Source: a bacterium
Lineage (GTDB): Bacteria; Sysuimicrobiota; Sysuimicrobiia; Sysuimicrobiales; Segetimicrobiaceae
Assembly (NCBI GenBank): GCA_035308905.1
Contig: DATGFS010000065.1
Coordinates: 1-62,109 of the forward strand
DNA: 62,109 nucleotides
Direction: 5' to 3'
A program made the position numbers and the translations under genes. The first letter of the stretch is position 1. The number at the start of each line of letters is the position of its first letter. The notes below the pieces were generated by a model that was given only the letters and a program-made list of their open reading frames with translations, made no database searches and was not told the DNA's origin. Below, piece after piece: positions 33,762 to 43,292 of this stretch.

Positions 33762-35117
33762 ATGGAACCATGGAAGAACGACAACCGCTGGTTCGTCAGT
33801 CCGTATAATTACGCGCCGGCCGTCACGTCGTCGGTGAAGTTTGCCGACCGGATCGAGCTCCACGACATCACGCTTCGGGACGGCGAGCAGCAGGCCGGCG
33901 TCGTGTTCACGAAAGACGACAAAATCCGCATTGCCGAGGCGCTCGCGGAAGTCGGCGTCCACCGGATCGAGGCGGGCATGCCCTCCGTCAGCAAGGACGA
34001 CGCCGGCGCGATCAAGGAGATCGTCCGCCGGAAGCTTGGGCCGAAGATCTTCGGGTTCTGCCGGTGCATGGTCAACGACGTCAAGCAGGCTGTGGACTGC
34101 GGCGTCGACGGGATCGTCATCGAGATTCCCTCGTCGCAGCACATCATCAAAGAGGCGTATGGATGGCCCCTGGAACGGGCCGTGGACCTCAGCATCGAGG
34201 CCACGCAGTATGCCAAGTCCCAGGGCCTGTACACCGTGTTCTTTCCGATCGACGGGACCCGCGCGGAGCCGGAGTGGTTCCTGGACCTGATCGAGCGCGT
34301 GGCGCGGGAAGGCCACATGGACGCGCTCGGCCTCGTCGACACGTTCGGAGGATGCTCCCCCCACGCGATCGCCGAGTTCACCCGGCGAGTCCAGGCGCGG
34401 ATTACCAAGCCGCTCGAGACGCATTTCCACGATGATTTCGGTATGGCCGCCGCCAATACGATTACCTCGCTCGCGATGGGCGTGCCGGTGGCCCACGTCA
34501 CCGTGTCGTCCCTCGGCGAGCGGGCCGGGAACGCGGCGCTCGAAGACGTGGCGATGGCGCTGCGCGTGCTCTACGGCGTCGATCTCGGCATCCGGTACGA
34601 GAAGCTCTACGACCTCAGCCGCCTCGTCCAGAAGCTCGCGCGGTTCCAGATCCCGAGCAACCGGCCGATCGTGGGCGACATGCTGTTCAAGGTGGAGTCC
34701 GGCATCATCAGCTCGTGGCTCTCGCGCTGCAAAGCGGACAACCCGGTCGAGCTGTTCCCGTTCCACTGGAGCATGGTGGGGCAGCCGGAAGCCGACATCG
34801 TGGTCGGCAAGGGCAACGGCCGCGATTCCATCGCGTACCGCCTCCGGGCGATGGGCGTGGCCATCGAGAGCGACGACCCGCGGATCGACACCATTCTCGC
34901 CGCGGTCAAGGCGGCGTCGCTCAAGAAGCACGCGCTGCTCGATGACCGCGAGTTCCGCGGCATCGTGTCCAAAACGATCAAACTCGGAAACGGGCGTCGC
35001 CCGGCAGCCCGAAAGGCCGGGGCGCGGCGGAGCGGCAGGGGGAGGGGCGTCCGCCGCACCGTGACGGCCCGGGCGCGGACCAGAGGCCGCAGGCGGGCGC
35101 GGGCCGCCGCGCGGTAA
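33762..35117 (+). CDS. isopropylmalate/homocitrate synthase-like enzyme with basic tail (451 aa)
   Basis: The HMGL-like TIM barrel begins with IELHDITLRDGEQQAGVVF, the LeuA/NifV/CimA signature, and has THFHDDFGMAAANTITS with two metal-binding histidines. Such enzymes condense or cleave acetyl-CoA with a keto acid. No LeuA regulatory domain follows. From about residue 405 the chain turns into a 45-residue Arg/Lys/Ala-rich tail not typical of the family. The ATG at 33762 has AGGGGGGAG upstream. No leucine or lysine pathway genes are adjacent, so the substrate is open. Confidence 0.85.
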   Translation: MEPWKNDNRWFVSPYNYAPAVTSSVKFADRIELHDITLRDGEQQAGVVFTKDDKIRIAEALAEVGVHRIEAGMPSVSKDDAGAIKEIVRRKLGPKIFGFCRCMVNDVKQAVDCGVDGIVIEIPSSQHIIKEAYGWPLERAVDLSIEATQYAKSQGLYTVFFPIDGTRAEPEWFLDLIERVAREGHMDALGLVDTFGGCSPHAIAEFTRRVQARITKPLETHFHDDFGMAAANTITSLAMGVPVAHVTVSSLGERAGNAALEDVAMALRVLYGVDLGIRYEKLYDLSRLVQKLARFQIPSNRPIVGDMLFKVESGIISSWLSRCKADNPVELFPFHWSMVGQPEADIVVGKGNGRDSIAYRLRAMGVAIESDDPRIDTILAAVKAASLKKHALLDDREFRGIVSKTIKLGNGRRPAARKAGARRSGRGRGVRRTVTARARTRGRRRARAAAR

Positions 35118-35134
35118 CGCGCTCTAAAGTCCGT

Positions 35135-35166
35135 CGGAGGCGGGGAGCCTAGGCTCCCCGCCTCCG
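35135..35166. terminator. 32-bp perfect palindrome behind the LeuA-like gene
   Basis: CGGAGGCGGGGAGCCT is followed at once by its exact reverse complement, with no spacer. It lies 17 bases after the stop codon. Only short T runs follow. It is the second of three loop-less palindromes found behind genes in this window. Confidence 0.55.
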
Positions 35167-35264
35167 GCCTTAACCTGACGGTCCCTTCCGTGCGCGGCGC
35201 AGGTGCGAAACACGGACCCACAGGGTAACTCTTACGTGCAGCGGGCCGCTATAGGAGGGAGCAC

Positions 35265-35798
35265 ATGGCGCGCGTCTCCCGAGCCGTTCACATCGACGCC
35301 CCCCGCGACCGGGTGTTCGCGCTGGTCGCGGATCCGGCGCGGATCGCCGAACTCGACCCGCGGGTTGGGGGCGTGCGTGTCGAGCGAGGAGACACCGGTC
35401 CCCGGCGCGTGGTTCTCGAGTTCGCGCCGGGGACCGGTGGGGCCACGGCCGAGATCGTCGCCGACGTCACCCGCTACGTCGCGGGCCGAGACTTTGCGCT
35501 CGCGTCGCCGGAGGGCGCGCGAGGCCCGGTGTTCCGCCTGGACATCGCCTGCCGCGACGCCGGCAGCGGCACGGACCTGACGTGCGACATGGAAATCCGC
35601 CTGCCGGGTCTCGCGGGCCGGATGGCGGACCCACTGCTCGGCGCAGCGCTCACGCAGCAGGTCGGTGCGCTGCTCGCGCGCGTCGAGCGCGAGGCGGTCG
35701 CCGAGCGGCCGGACGACCCGGCTATCGGCCCCGGGGCACGGCCCGATCCGCCCGAACCGGTCCGTTCTTCGACCAGAACGCGAAAGACCCGAAACTGA
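35265..35798 (+). CDS. SRPBCC (START-like) family protein (177 aa)
   Basis: Residues 1-145 fit a polyketide cyclase/START-like fold: ARVSRAVHIDAPRDRVFALV at the start, DPARIAELDP, and a C-terminal helix with LGAALTQQVGALLARVEREA. Such proteins bind hydrophobic ligands or act in lipid, quinone or stress pathways; the ligand is unknown. The last 30 residues are Pro/Arg-rich and probably disordered. GGAGGGAG precedes the ATG. Confidence 0.82.
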   Translation: MARVSRAVHIDAPRDRVFALVADPARIAELDPRVGGVRVERGDTGPRRVVLEFAPGTGGATAEIVADVTRYVAGRDFALASPEGARGPVFRLDIACRDAGSGTDLTCDMEIRLPGLAGRMADPLLGAALTQQVGALLARVEREAVAERPDDPAIGPGARPDPPEPVRSSTRTRKTRN

Positions 35799-35904
35799 CG
35801 AGCGTCCACGCGGCGCGGGCGCCGAGGATCGACCACCTGCCGGCCGCCGGCGCCAGGCGGTTATTACGAGCGCGAACGGGTATGCCGTAGCGGCGGAGCG
35901 GGAC

Positions 35905-35921
35905 GAGCGAGGCTGTCGCTC
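35905..35921. terminator. small hairpin between convergent genes
   Basis: GAGCGA and TCGCTC pair around a 5-base loop, just before the end of the minus-strand gene at 35925. It may terminate transcripts from both sides, but it is short and has no T tract. Confidence 0.3.
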
Positions 35922-35924
35922 TGC

Positions 35925-36137
35925 CTAACGGCGGCGCCGCGCCGCTTTCTTCCGTGAGCTCTTCTTGCGCGCCGGAACCTTGCCGCCCTTGCGCCGGGCT
36001 TCGGACAGCCCGATCGCGATTGCCTGTTTGCGGCTCGTGACCTTCTTGCCCGACCGGCCGCTGCGCAGGGTGCCGCGCTTGCGGCGTTGCATGGCGCTCT
36101 TGACCCGCCGCTGTGCCGACTTTCCGTACCGTGCCAT
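35925..36137 (-). CDS. DUF6496-like basic protein (70 aa)
   Basis: The product starts ARYGKSAQRRVKSAMQRRKR, then GTLRSGRSGKKVTSRKQAIA, and ends in a Lys/Arg-rich tail (KKSSRKKAARRRR). This matches small proteins annotated as DUF6496, found in many soil bacteria. The strong positive charge suggests binding to DNA or RNA, possibly as a nucleoid or stress protein, but no function is established. AGGAGG lies ahead of the ATG. Confidence 0.8.
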   Translation of the reverse strand: MARYGKSAQRRVKSAMQRRKRGTLRSGRSGKKVTSRKQAIAIGLSEARRKGGKVPARKKSSRKKAARRRR

Positions 36138-36290
36138 AACAGCCTCCTGACGAGATCGTCGGGCCGGAAACGTGGTGAGCCGGCTCTTCTTTCGTACGTT
36201 CCTCCCGCGCGCCGGGGCCAAACGCGCGTTCCGCGAGGCGGCGGGCCGCACCTCATCTCCGCCCGTTGGTGATCGGGGACGCGCGTTTCG

Positions 36291-37282
36291 TCAGTCCAGC
36301 CGCCGCCAGAGCGCCGCGGCCAGGAGGGTGCCGCCGAGCAGGACGCCGGAGGCTGCGGAGACGATGCCGCTTACCTCTTCGGGCCGCCGCTTCCACGCGA
36401 TCGTGCGGCCGAGCCCTGCGTACGCGCGGGAGAGCTGCGCTTCCGACGCCGCGCGATGGTACGTGCCGTCGGCGGCCGCGGCGATCTTCCTCAGCGTGTT
36501 CTCGTCGAGCGCCTCGCCCGGGGCGTGGCTTTCGACGTCGGGCACCGTGCCCTGGGGCGACCCAAGCCCGACGGTGTGTGGACGATCACGTGCAGCCGGC
36601 GGGCGACGAACGCGGCCTTGTCGGGCGCGCTGCCGGTGTTGTTGCCGCCGTCGCTCATCAAGACGACGGCCGCGGGCGGCAGGGTGGCCGGATCCACGGC
36701 GGCGGCCGGCGGGCCGGCCACCTGCGCCGCCGGATCGAATGCGCCGCGGCCGGGGAGCGCGTAAACGGCCGTGAGCAGGCCGTCGCCGATGGCGGTCGAC
36801 GCTTCCGGCCGAAGCTCGGCGAGCGCCGCGATGACGCGGTCGTGATCGTCGGTCGGCGGCGTGATCAGCGTGGCGCGGGTGCTGAACTTCACCAGGCCGA
36901 CCTTGGCGCCGGCGGGGAGGCCCCGCACGAACTCCGTCGCGGTCTTCTTCGCCGCCGCGATGCGGCTGGGATAGACGTCGGTGGCGATCATGCTGCCGCT
37001 CACGTCCAAGCTGAGCATGACGGCGGTCTGATTATCCGGAACGGGAATCGGCCAGACCGGACGCGCCAGCGCGAAAATCGTCGCGCACAGCGTGATCAGG
37101 TAGCAGACCGCGGGCACGTGCCGGCGCAGGGGCCGCCCGGCCGCGACCGCCCGGACCGCCAGATCGAGGGTGGGGTAGCGTACCGACTCCGCCGCGCCGC
37201 GGCGGATCACCCACACGTAGAAGCCGACGAGCACGGGCACGTGGAGGTATGCGAGCAGTACTTCCGGCCACAGAAGCGTCAT
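36291..37282 (-). pseudogene. frameshifted BatA-like VWA membrane protein
   Basis: Two frames together make one BatA-like protein of about 330 residues. The first has two N-terminal membrane segments and a VWA domain with the metal site SLDVSGSM and later VVLMSDGGNN. The second continues with VGLGSPQGTVPDVESHAPGE, then ALDENTLRKIAAAADGTYHR, and ends in a membrane helix. The break is in a CA-repeat (CACACA where CACA would keep frame, about 36571-36580), two extra bases. It could be a real null allele, a slippage switch or an assembly error. Relatives work with MoxR ATPases; one is encoded at 61522. Confidence 0.8.
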
Positions 37283-37461
37283 GACAGCTGCTGTGCCTCC
37301 GCTCAAACACCGTTCGCGTCCTCGCCCGGGGAAACAGGACCGACCGATTGAGACTGAGAGTACTTGTCAGTAACTTACCCTATCCGCACCGCCGCGCTTC
37401 GGCCGCGCGCCGGCGCAGCCCGGTGAAGGTAGGATATCTAGACATATCAACATCTAACTAC

Positions 37462-37467
37462 TATACT
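37462..37467 (+). promoter_or_regulatory. -10 candidate in AT-rich leader of comM
   Basis: TATACT lies 15 bases before the comM ATG, inside a 40-bp AT-rich island (37430-37470) that stands out from the GC-rich surroundings. No good -35 is seen. Transcription would start within about eight bases of the start codon. Confidence 0.45.
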
Positions 37468-37481
37468 AATACCGAGGCATC

Positions 37482-39113
37482 ATGCTTGCGCGCGTACACA
37501 GTGCGGCGGTGGTCGGCGTCGACGCGGTGCCGGTCGAGGTCGAGGTGGACGTCGGCGCGGGTCTTCCCATGTGCGCGATCGTGGGATTGCCCGATGCCGC
37601 CGTCCGGGAGGCGCGCGAGCGCGTCCGGTCCGCGATTCGCAACGCCGGTTACGAGATGCCGGCGCGCCGGGTGACGGTGAACCTTGCGCCGGCGGACCTG
37701 CGCAAGGTGGGTCCCGCGTTCGACCTGCCGATCGCCCTCGGTCTTCTCGCAGCCACCCAGCAGATCCCGCCGCAGGCGCTTGCCGGCTGCGTCGTCGTCG
37801 GCGAACTCTCCCTCGACGGCAGCGTGCGGCCTGTGCCCGGCGTGCTCAACATCGCCCTCGGAGCCCGCGCGCGGCGGGCCCGTGCCCTTCTCGTCCCGGC
37901 CGCGAACGCCGAGGAGGCGGCGCTCGTGGAGGGCCTGACCGTTCACCCGGTCACGGCGCTGGCCGCGCTCGTTGCCGCGCTGGCGGGCCGCGGCGCCCTG
38001 CCGGTTCAGCCGGCCACCCGCATCTCCGCGCGCGCGCCGGCCGGCTCCGAGTTCATGATGGCCGGCGCGTCTTTGGCTCGTGCCGCGGGTCCGGAGTGGG
38101 CGCGCGGGTCCGCCGGCGAGGGCACGGAAGAGCCGGATCTCGCCGAGGTACGTGGACACGCCCACGCGCGCCGCGCGCTCGAGATCGCGGCCGCGGGCGC
38201 GCACAACTTGCTCCTTATCGGACCGCCGGGTACCGGCAAGACAATGCTCGCGCGGCGGCTGCCGACGATCCTGCCGCCGCTGTCGCTCGACGAAGCGATC
38301 GAGGTCACGCGGGTGTACAGCGCCGCGGGCCGGCTGCCCGCGGCGCCCGCAATGCTCGCGGTTCGCCCCTTCCGGGCGCCGCACCACGCGACGAGCGTGC
38401 AGGCGCTCGTGGGCGGCGGGACGCCGCCGGTGCCCGGCGAGGTGAGCCTGGCCCACCTGGGCGTCCTGTTTCTCGACGAGGCCGCGGAATTTCACCACGA
38501 TGCGCTGGCGGCGCTGCGGCAGCCGTTGGAGGAAGGGCGGGTGGTCGTGGTTCGCGTGACCGGCACGGTGACGATGCCGGCGCGCTGTATGCTCGTGGCC
38601 GCGATGAACCCGTGCCCGTGCGGGAATCTCGGCGATCGGCGGCGCGTCTGCACCTGCACGCCGCCGCAGCGGGCCCGCTACCGGGCGCGCGTCTCCGCGC
38701 CGCTGCTCGACCGGATCGATCTACACGTCGAAGTGCCGCCGCTGACCGGGGACGAATTGGCGGCGGCCGCCGCCGAGCGCTCCGCGGACGTGCGCGCTCG
38801 GGTGCTTCGCGCGCGCGCGCTGCAGACGGTGCGCGGCAGCGCGTTCGGGATCGCGGGGGCCGTGAACGCGACGATGCCGGCGGCGCTCGCGCGCGCAAGC
38901 TGCGCCCTCGCGCCGGAGCCTCGCGCGCTGCTGCGCCGTGCCGTCGACCGGCTCGGCTTGAGCCCGCGGGCCTATCATCGCCTGGCGCGTGTGGCGCGTA
39001 CGATCGCGGATCTCGACGACGCGGCGGCGATCGACGCGCGCCACGTGGCCGAGGCGATCGGGTACCGGACCCTGGATCGGGCCGCCGATTCGGAGGGGTT
39101 CGCGAACGGGTGA
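37482..39113 (+). CDS. comM: YifB/ComM-family Mg-chelatase-like AAA ATPase (543 aa)
   Basis: It has an N-terminal Lon-protease-like domain (about residues 1-165), a Mg-chelatase AAA core with Walker A GPPGTGKTM near residue 247 and Walker B GVLFLDEAAEF, an embedded cysteine cluster (NPCPCGNLGDRRRVCTCTPP) and a C-terminal helical domain. In Vibrio ComM is a branch-migration helicase for natural transformation. It lies before comF and dprA, a DNA-uptake and recombination group, although no uptake pilus genes are in the window. Confidence 0.95.
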   Translation: MLARVHSAAVVGVDAVPVEVEVDVGAGLPMCAIVGLPDAAVREARERVRSAIRNAGYEMPARRVTVNLAPADLRKVGPAFDLPIALGLLAATQQIPPQALAGCVVVGELSLDGSVRPVPGVLNIALGARARRARALLVPAANAEEAALVEGLTVHPVTALAALVAALAGRGALPVQPATRISARAPAGSEFMMAGASLARAAGPEWARGSAGEGTEEPDLAEVRGHAHARRALEIAAAGAHNLLLIGPPGTGKTMLARRLPTILPPLSLDEAIEVTRVYSAAGRLPAAPAMLAVRPFRAPHHATSVQALVGGGTPPVPGEVSLAHLGVLFLDEAAEFHHDALAALRQPLEEGRVVVVRVTGTVTMPARCMLVAAMNPCPCGNLGDRRRVCTCTPPQRARYRARVSAPLLDRIDLHVEVPPLTGDELAAAAAERSADVRARVLRARALQTVRGSAFGIAGAVNATMPAALARASCALAPEPRALLRRAVDRLGLSPRAYHRLARVARTIADLDDAAAIDARHVAEAIGYRTLDRAADSEGFANG

Positions 39114-39153
39114 GGGGGCCGTCCCGGATGCCTCACCCGGCGGCTTGTGGCGG

Positions 39154-39876
39154 GTGCTCCGCGCGCACGCCACGCCTACGGATCGGCCGTGCGCGCGCTG
39201 CGGCGGCGGCTACCCGATTGCTCCGAGTTGTCTCGCGTCCTGCGTCAGGTTGATCGCGCTCGATGCGTGCCCGTGTTGCGCCCAGCGCCGCACGGGCGGG
39301 ACGTGCCGGAGCCTCGGCTGCCGGCGCGGATGGTCGCCCATCCGGCGCGCGGACGCGGTCCTCGGCTACAAGAGCGGCGACGTCGAGCGGCTCGTGCTCG
39401 CGGCGAAGCGGGTTGAACGATGGGCCATCGTGGCGCTCGGCCGTGTGCTGGCCGGGTGGCTCCTCGAAGCCGAAGCGCGGCGGCGCTACGATCTGGTGCT
39501 GCCGGTGCCGTTTCATCGGGCGAATCTCGCGGGCCGGCCCGCGCATCCTTTGACGGCGATCTACCTCGACGCGCGTCCCGCGGTTTGGCGGACGGTCCCG
39601 CTGGACGACCTCGCGCCGCCGCTGCTCGTACAGCGCCGTCCGCGGCCGGCCCGGCGGGGACAGTCCGAACGAGTGAGATGGCATTCCGTGCGCGGCGCCG
39701 TGGCGCTCGCGTTCCCCACGCGCCTCGTGCGCGGCGCCCAGGTGCTGATCGTCGACGATGTCTTGACGAGCGGCGCCACGGTCGCAGAGTGCGCGCGTGT
39801 GCTGCTCGACGAGGGCGGCGCCGCGGCCGTCGACGCGATTGTGCTCGCGCGGCAGCCCTGGCGCGCACGGGGGTAG
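39154..39876 (+). CDS. comF: ComF-family phosphoribosyltransferase-like protein (240 aa)
   Basis: A C-terminal PRTase domain has the PRPP-binding loop VLIVDDVLTSGATV. The N-terminal half contains several cysteine pairs (CARC, CPCC and more), as in the ComF zinc finger. ComF supports DNA uptake or processing in competence. Start choice is uncertain: the GTG at 39154 is the last good start before the cysteine motif, but the frame is open further upstream inside comM. It lies 40 bp from comM and 2 bp from dprA. Confidence 0.88.
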   Translation: MLRAHATPTDRPCARCGGGYPIAPSCLASCVRLIALDACPCCAQRRTGGTCRSLGCRRGWSPIRRADAVLGYKSGDVERLVLAAKRVERWAIVALGRVLAGWLLEAEARRRYDLVLPVPFHRANLAGRPAHPLTAIYLDARPAVWRTVPLDDLAPPLLVQRRPRPARRGQSERVRWHSVRGAVALAFPTRLVRGAQVLIVDDVLTSGATVAECARVLLDEGGAAAVDAIVLARQPWRARG

Positions 39877-39878
39877 GC

Positions 39879-41003
39879 GTGGTGGAATCCTCGGAGCGGC
39901 AGCGATGGTGCCTCGTGGGCCTGTCGCTCGTGCGCGGGCTCGGCGCCGTCCGCATCGCGCGGCTGATCGCACATTTCGGATCGCCCGGCGCCGCGTGGAC
40001 GGCTTCGCCGGAGGCGCTCGCCCGCGTACGCGGCATTGGGCCCGCCACGGCCGCGGCGATCGTGGCGGCCCGCGGTGCGAACTTGGTCGACGGTCAACTG
40101 CAAAGGGCGGCGGGCGCCGGCGCCCGAGTCGTCACGTGGCTCGACGCCGGCTACCCGGCCCGGCTGCGGGGCATTCCCGCGTCCCCGCCCGTCGTGTACG
40201 TGCGCGGAGGGTGGTCCGACGATCGGCCGGCGGTCGCGATCGTCGGAACACGGCGCGCCACGGCATACGGCCTCGGCGTGGCCGAGCGCCTCGCGGCCGC
40301 CCTGGCCGAACTCGGCATCACCATCGTGAGCGGCCTCGCCCGCGGGATCGATGCGGCCGCGCACCGGGCAGTCGTTCGGATCGGCGGATCGACCGTTGGG
40401 GTGCTCGGATGCGGGGTTGACGTGGCGTACCCCCCGGAGCACCGGACCTTGATACAGGCGATGAGTGTTCACGGCGGCGTGCTCGCCGAGGCGCCGGTGG
40501 GCGCGCCGCCGGAGCGCGGCGCCTTCCCAGCCCGAAACCGCCTCATCAGCGGCTTGGCGGATGTGGTCATCGTCGTCGAGGGTGACGTGCGGAGCGGCGC
40601 GCTGATCACCGCGCGGCTGGCCGCGGCGCAGGGCCGGACGGTGTTCGCCGTGCCGGGCAACGTGTACGCGCGGGCCAGTCGGGGGCCCCACCGGCTGCTC
40701 GCGGCCGGCGCCAAGATCATCACGGGCCCGGAGGACGTGCTGGCTGCGCTCGGCCGGCCGGCGACCGGGGGACCGCCCGGCGCAGCGAGCCGGACCGCCG
40801 CCCTCGGGCTGGCGCCGGCCGAGCGGCGCTTGCTTGCCGCGCTGGAAGACGGCGAGGCGCGGCCGGTGGACGGGCTGGCCGCCTCGGTCGGGCTCGACGT
40901 CTCGACCGCCGCGGCGGCGCTCGTGGCGCTCGAAATGCGCGGGCTCGTCCGTCGGATGACGGGCGGATTGTACGCCGCCGACCCGGCCTCCCGGACCCCG
41001 TAA
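39879..41003 (+). CDS. dprA: DNA processing protein DprA (374 aa)
   Basis: An N-terminal helix-hairpin-helix-like domain (VRGIGPATAAAIVAA) precedes the Rossmann-type Smf domain with VAIVGTRRATAYG, SGLARGIDAAAH, FPARNRLISGLAD and VVEGDVRSGALITA, and a C-terminal winged helix (about 305-370). DprA binds incoming single-stranded DNA and loads RecA. The GTG at 39879 or the next codon is the start, right after comF. The order comM-comF-dprA-topA is consistent with dprA-topA pairing in many bacteria. Confidence 0.95.
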   Translation: MVESSERQRWCLVGLSLVRGLGAVRIARLIAHFGSPGAAWTASPEALARVRGIGPATAAAIVAARGANLVDGQLQRAAGAGARVVTWLDAGYPARLRGIPASPPVVYVRGGWSDDRPAVAIVGTRRATAYGLGVAERLAAALAELGITIVSGLARGIDAAAHRAVVRIGGSTVGVLGCGVDVAYPPEHRTLIQAMSVHGGVLAEAPVGAPPERGAFPARNRLISGLADVVIVVEGDVRSGALITARLAAAQGRTVFAVPGNVYARASRGPHRLLAAGAKIITGPEDVLAALGRPATGGPPGAASRTAALGLAPAERRLLAALEDGEARPVDGLAASVGLDVSTAAAALVALEMRGLVRRMTGGLYAADPASRTP

Positions 41004-41005
41004 AT

Positions 41006-41033
41006 TTGACAATAACAAAGGTTGGGGTATAGA
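41006..41033 (+). promoter_or_regulatory. promoter for topA
   Basis: TTGACA at 41006-41011 matches the consensus -35 exactly. TATAGA at 41028 (16-bp spacer) or TAGAAT at 41030 (18-bp spacer) would be the -10. The area is AT-rich. The leader to the topA GTG is about 100 bases. Confidence 0.75.
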
Positions 41034-41045
41034 ATCCACCGACGA

Positions 41046-41077
41046 TGCCGTTATTTATATGGAAGTAACATACGGCA
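41046..41077 (+). promoter_or_regulatory. hairpin in the topA leader
   Basis: TGCCGT and ACGGCA form the base of a hairpin with an AT-rich loop of 20 bases; TA/TA pairs may extend it across a bulge. It would lie within the first 40 bases of the topA mRNA, where a supercoiling- or translation-linked control is conceivable. Confidence 0.35.
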
Positions 41078-41143
41078 GCCGACGCACCATCTGTCAGGCA
41101 CCGCCCGGCCGCGGCCGGGCGGCGAAGCAACCGGAGGGATAGA

Positions 41144-43279
41144 GTGGCGAGATCACTGGTCGTCGTCGAATCACCGACCAAGGCGAGGACGCTCAAGAAG
41201 CTCCTCGACGGCCGGTACGACGTCATGGCCTCGATGGGACATGTGAAGGACCTCCCGCGCAGCCAGCTCGGCGTGGACGTGGAACATGAGTTCGCGCCGA
41301 AGTACCTGGTGCCGAAGGGCAAGGGTCCGATTATCAAAGAGCTCAAGTCGGCGGCCAAAAAGGCCTCGACGGTCTACCTGGCCACCGATCCCGACCGGGA
41401 AGGCGAGGCCATCTCCTGGCACCTCTCCAACATCCTCGGACCGGTGAACGACAAGATCAAGCGGATCGAGTTTCATGAAGTAACGCGCGACGCCGTGCGC
41501 CGGGCCCTCCAGCATCCGCGCAGCATCGACACGAGCCTCGTCAATGCCCAGCAGGCGCGCCGGATCCTGGACCGCCTCGTTGGATATAAGCTCAGCCCGC
41601 TGCTCTGGCGCAAGGTCCGGGGCGGCCTGAGCGCGGGACGGGTGCAGTCGGTCGCCGTGCGCCTCATCGTCGAACGCGAAAAGGAAATCGAAGCGTTCGT
41701 TCCACAGGAGTACTGGTCGATCACCGCCCGGCTCATCCAGACCGGGGCCGCGACCCCGCCGGTGGCCGACGCCTCGTTCCAGGCCAAGCTCATCGGCAAG
41801 GGGTCGGAGAAGATCTCGATCGGCGGCGAGGCCGAGGCGAAGGCGCTGGTCGCGGAGCTCGAGCGGCTGCCGTACGTCGTCGGCGAGGTCCGCCGGCGGG
41901 ACCAGCAGCGGAACCCGGCCGCGCCGTTCACCACGAGCACGCTGCAGCAGGAGGCGAACCGCAAGCTCGGGTACTCCGCGGCCCGCACGATGGTTGTGGC
42001 CCAGCAGTTGTACGAGGGCCTCGACGTCGGGTCGGAGGGCACAGTCGGCCTGATCACCTACATGCGCACCGACTCGGTCAATATTGCCGAGTCGGCCCAG
42101 CAGCAGGCGCGGGAGTACGTCGCCGCCGCCTACGGCGCCGAGTACGTGCCGGAGAAGCCGCGCCGCTACACCTCCCGCCGCGGCGCGCAGGAGGCGCACG
42201 AGGCGATCCGGCCCACGTCGGTGCTCCGCACGCCGGATGCGGTCCGGCCGCACCTCAAGGCCGACCAGTACAAGGTCTACAAGCTGATCTGGGAGCGGTT
42301 TGTGGCGAGCCAGATGGCGTCCGCCGTGATGGACACCCTGGCGGTTGACATCACCGCCGGTCCGTACCTGTTCCGCGCGACCGGGTCCCGCGTGAAGTTC
42401 CCCGGGTTCCTGCGCGTGTACCTGGAGGGCCGCGACACGGACGAGGACGAGACACCGGAGGGCTGGCTGCCCGACCTCACCGCCGGCGAAATGCTGCGCC
42501 TCCTCGGCCTCGATCCGCAGCAGCACTTCACGCAGCCGCCGCCCCGCTATACCGAGGCGACGCTGGTGCGCGCGCTCGAGGAGCGCGGCATCGGCCGGCC
42601 GAGCACGTACGCGCCGATCATCGAGACGATCAAGCACCGCGGATACGTCGAGCTCGAGGACCGGCGGTTTTATCCGACGGACCTCGGCACCTTGGTGAAC
42701 GCGCTGCTCGTCGAGCATTTCCCGAACGTGCTCGACGTGGAGTTCACCGCCCGGATGGAAGAAAACCTCGACAAAGTCGAAGAGGGCGCCGCAGACTGGA
42801 TCGGTCTGCTGGCCGGCTTCTACGGGCCGTTTTCGAACGAGCTGTCGAAGGCCGAGCAGGCGATCGAAGAGGTCGAGATGACGCCGGAGGAGATCGGCGA
42901 GGCCTGCCCGCGGTGCGGCAAGCCGCTCGTCAAGCGGCGCGGCCGCTACGGGGAATTCATCGCGTGCTCCGGGTATCCCGAGTGCTCGTACACCCGGCCG
43001 GTCGGGATCGGCGTGCGCTGTCCGGTGGACGCCGGCGAGGTCGTCGAGCGGCGGACGCGGAAGGGCCGCGTCTTCTACGGCTGCGCGAATTATCCGGCCT
43101 GCACCTACGTGTCATGGGACCGGCCGACCGGACGGATGTGCCCCACCTGCGGCTCGATGCTGGTCGCGAAGCGCGCGCGCCGCGGTACCCCGCCGACGAT
43201 CGTCTGCAGCAACAAGCAGTGCGCCTACAAGGAAGTCCCCCAGCCGCGCGAGGCGGAGCACGCCGGCGCCCGTCCCTGA
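41144..43279 (+). CDS. topA: DNA topoisomerase I (711 aa)
   Basis: Type IA topoisomerase: the Toprim domain starts [17 protein letters not shown] with [15 protein letters not shown], and the active-site Tyr306 is in [10 protein letters not shown]. Three C-terminal zinc ribbons follow. The first (CPRCGK...CSGYPEC) and third (CPTCGS...CSNKQC) have four cysteines. The second begins CPVDAG and has lost the second cysteine of its first pair. It relaxes negative supercoils behind RNA polymerase. GGAGGGAT precedes the GTG start. Confidence 0.97.
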   Translation: MARSLVVVESPTKARTLKKLLDGRYDVMASMGHVKDLPRSQLGVDVEHEFAPKYLVPKGKGPIIKELKSAAKKASTVYLATDPDREGEAISWHLSNILGPVNDKIKRIEFHEVTRDAVRRALQHPRSIDTSLVNAQQARRILDRLVGYKLSPLLWRKVRGGLSAGRVQSVAVRLIVEREKEIEAFVPQEYWSITARLIQTGAATPPVADASFQAKLIGKGSEKISIGGEAEAKALVAELERLPYVVGEVRRRDQQRNPAAPFTTSTLQQEANRKLGYSAARTMVVAQQLYEGLDVGSEGTVGLITYMRTDSVNIAESAQQQAREYVAAAYGAEYVPEKPRRYTSRRGAQEAHEAIRPTSVLRTPDAVRPHLKADQYKVYKLIWERFVASQMASAVMDTLAVDITAGPYLFRATGSRVKFPGFLRVYLEGRDTDEDETPEGWLPDLTAGEMLRLLGLDPQQHFTQPPPRYTEATLVRALEERGIGRPSTYAPIIETIKHRGYVELEDRRFYPTDLGTLVNALLVEHFPNVLDVEFTARMEENLDKVEEGAADWIGLLAGFYGPFSNELSKAEQAIEEVEMTPEEIGEACPRCGKPLVKRRGRYGEFIACSGYPECSYTRPVGIGVRCPVDAGEVVERRTRKGRVFYGCANYPACTYVSWDRPTGRMCPTCGSMLVAKRARRGTPPTIVCSNKQCAYKEVPQPREAEHAGARP

Positions 43280-43292
43280 GGCGGCACGCGTC

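Noticed and set aside
33801-33812. GTATAATTAC as a promoter
   Set aside because: It lies within the first codons of the LeuA-like gene, far from any other gene start on that strand.
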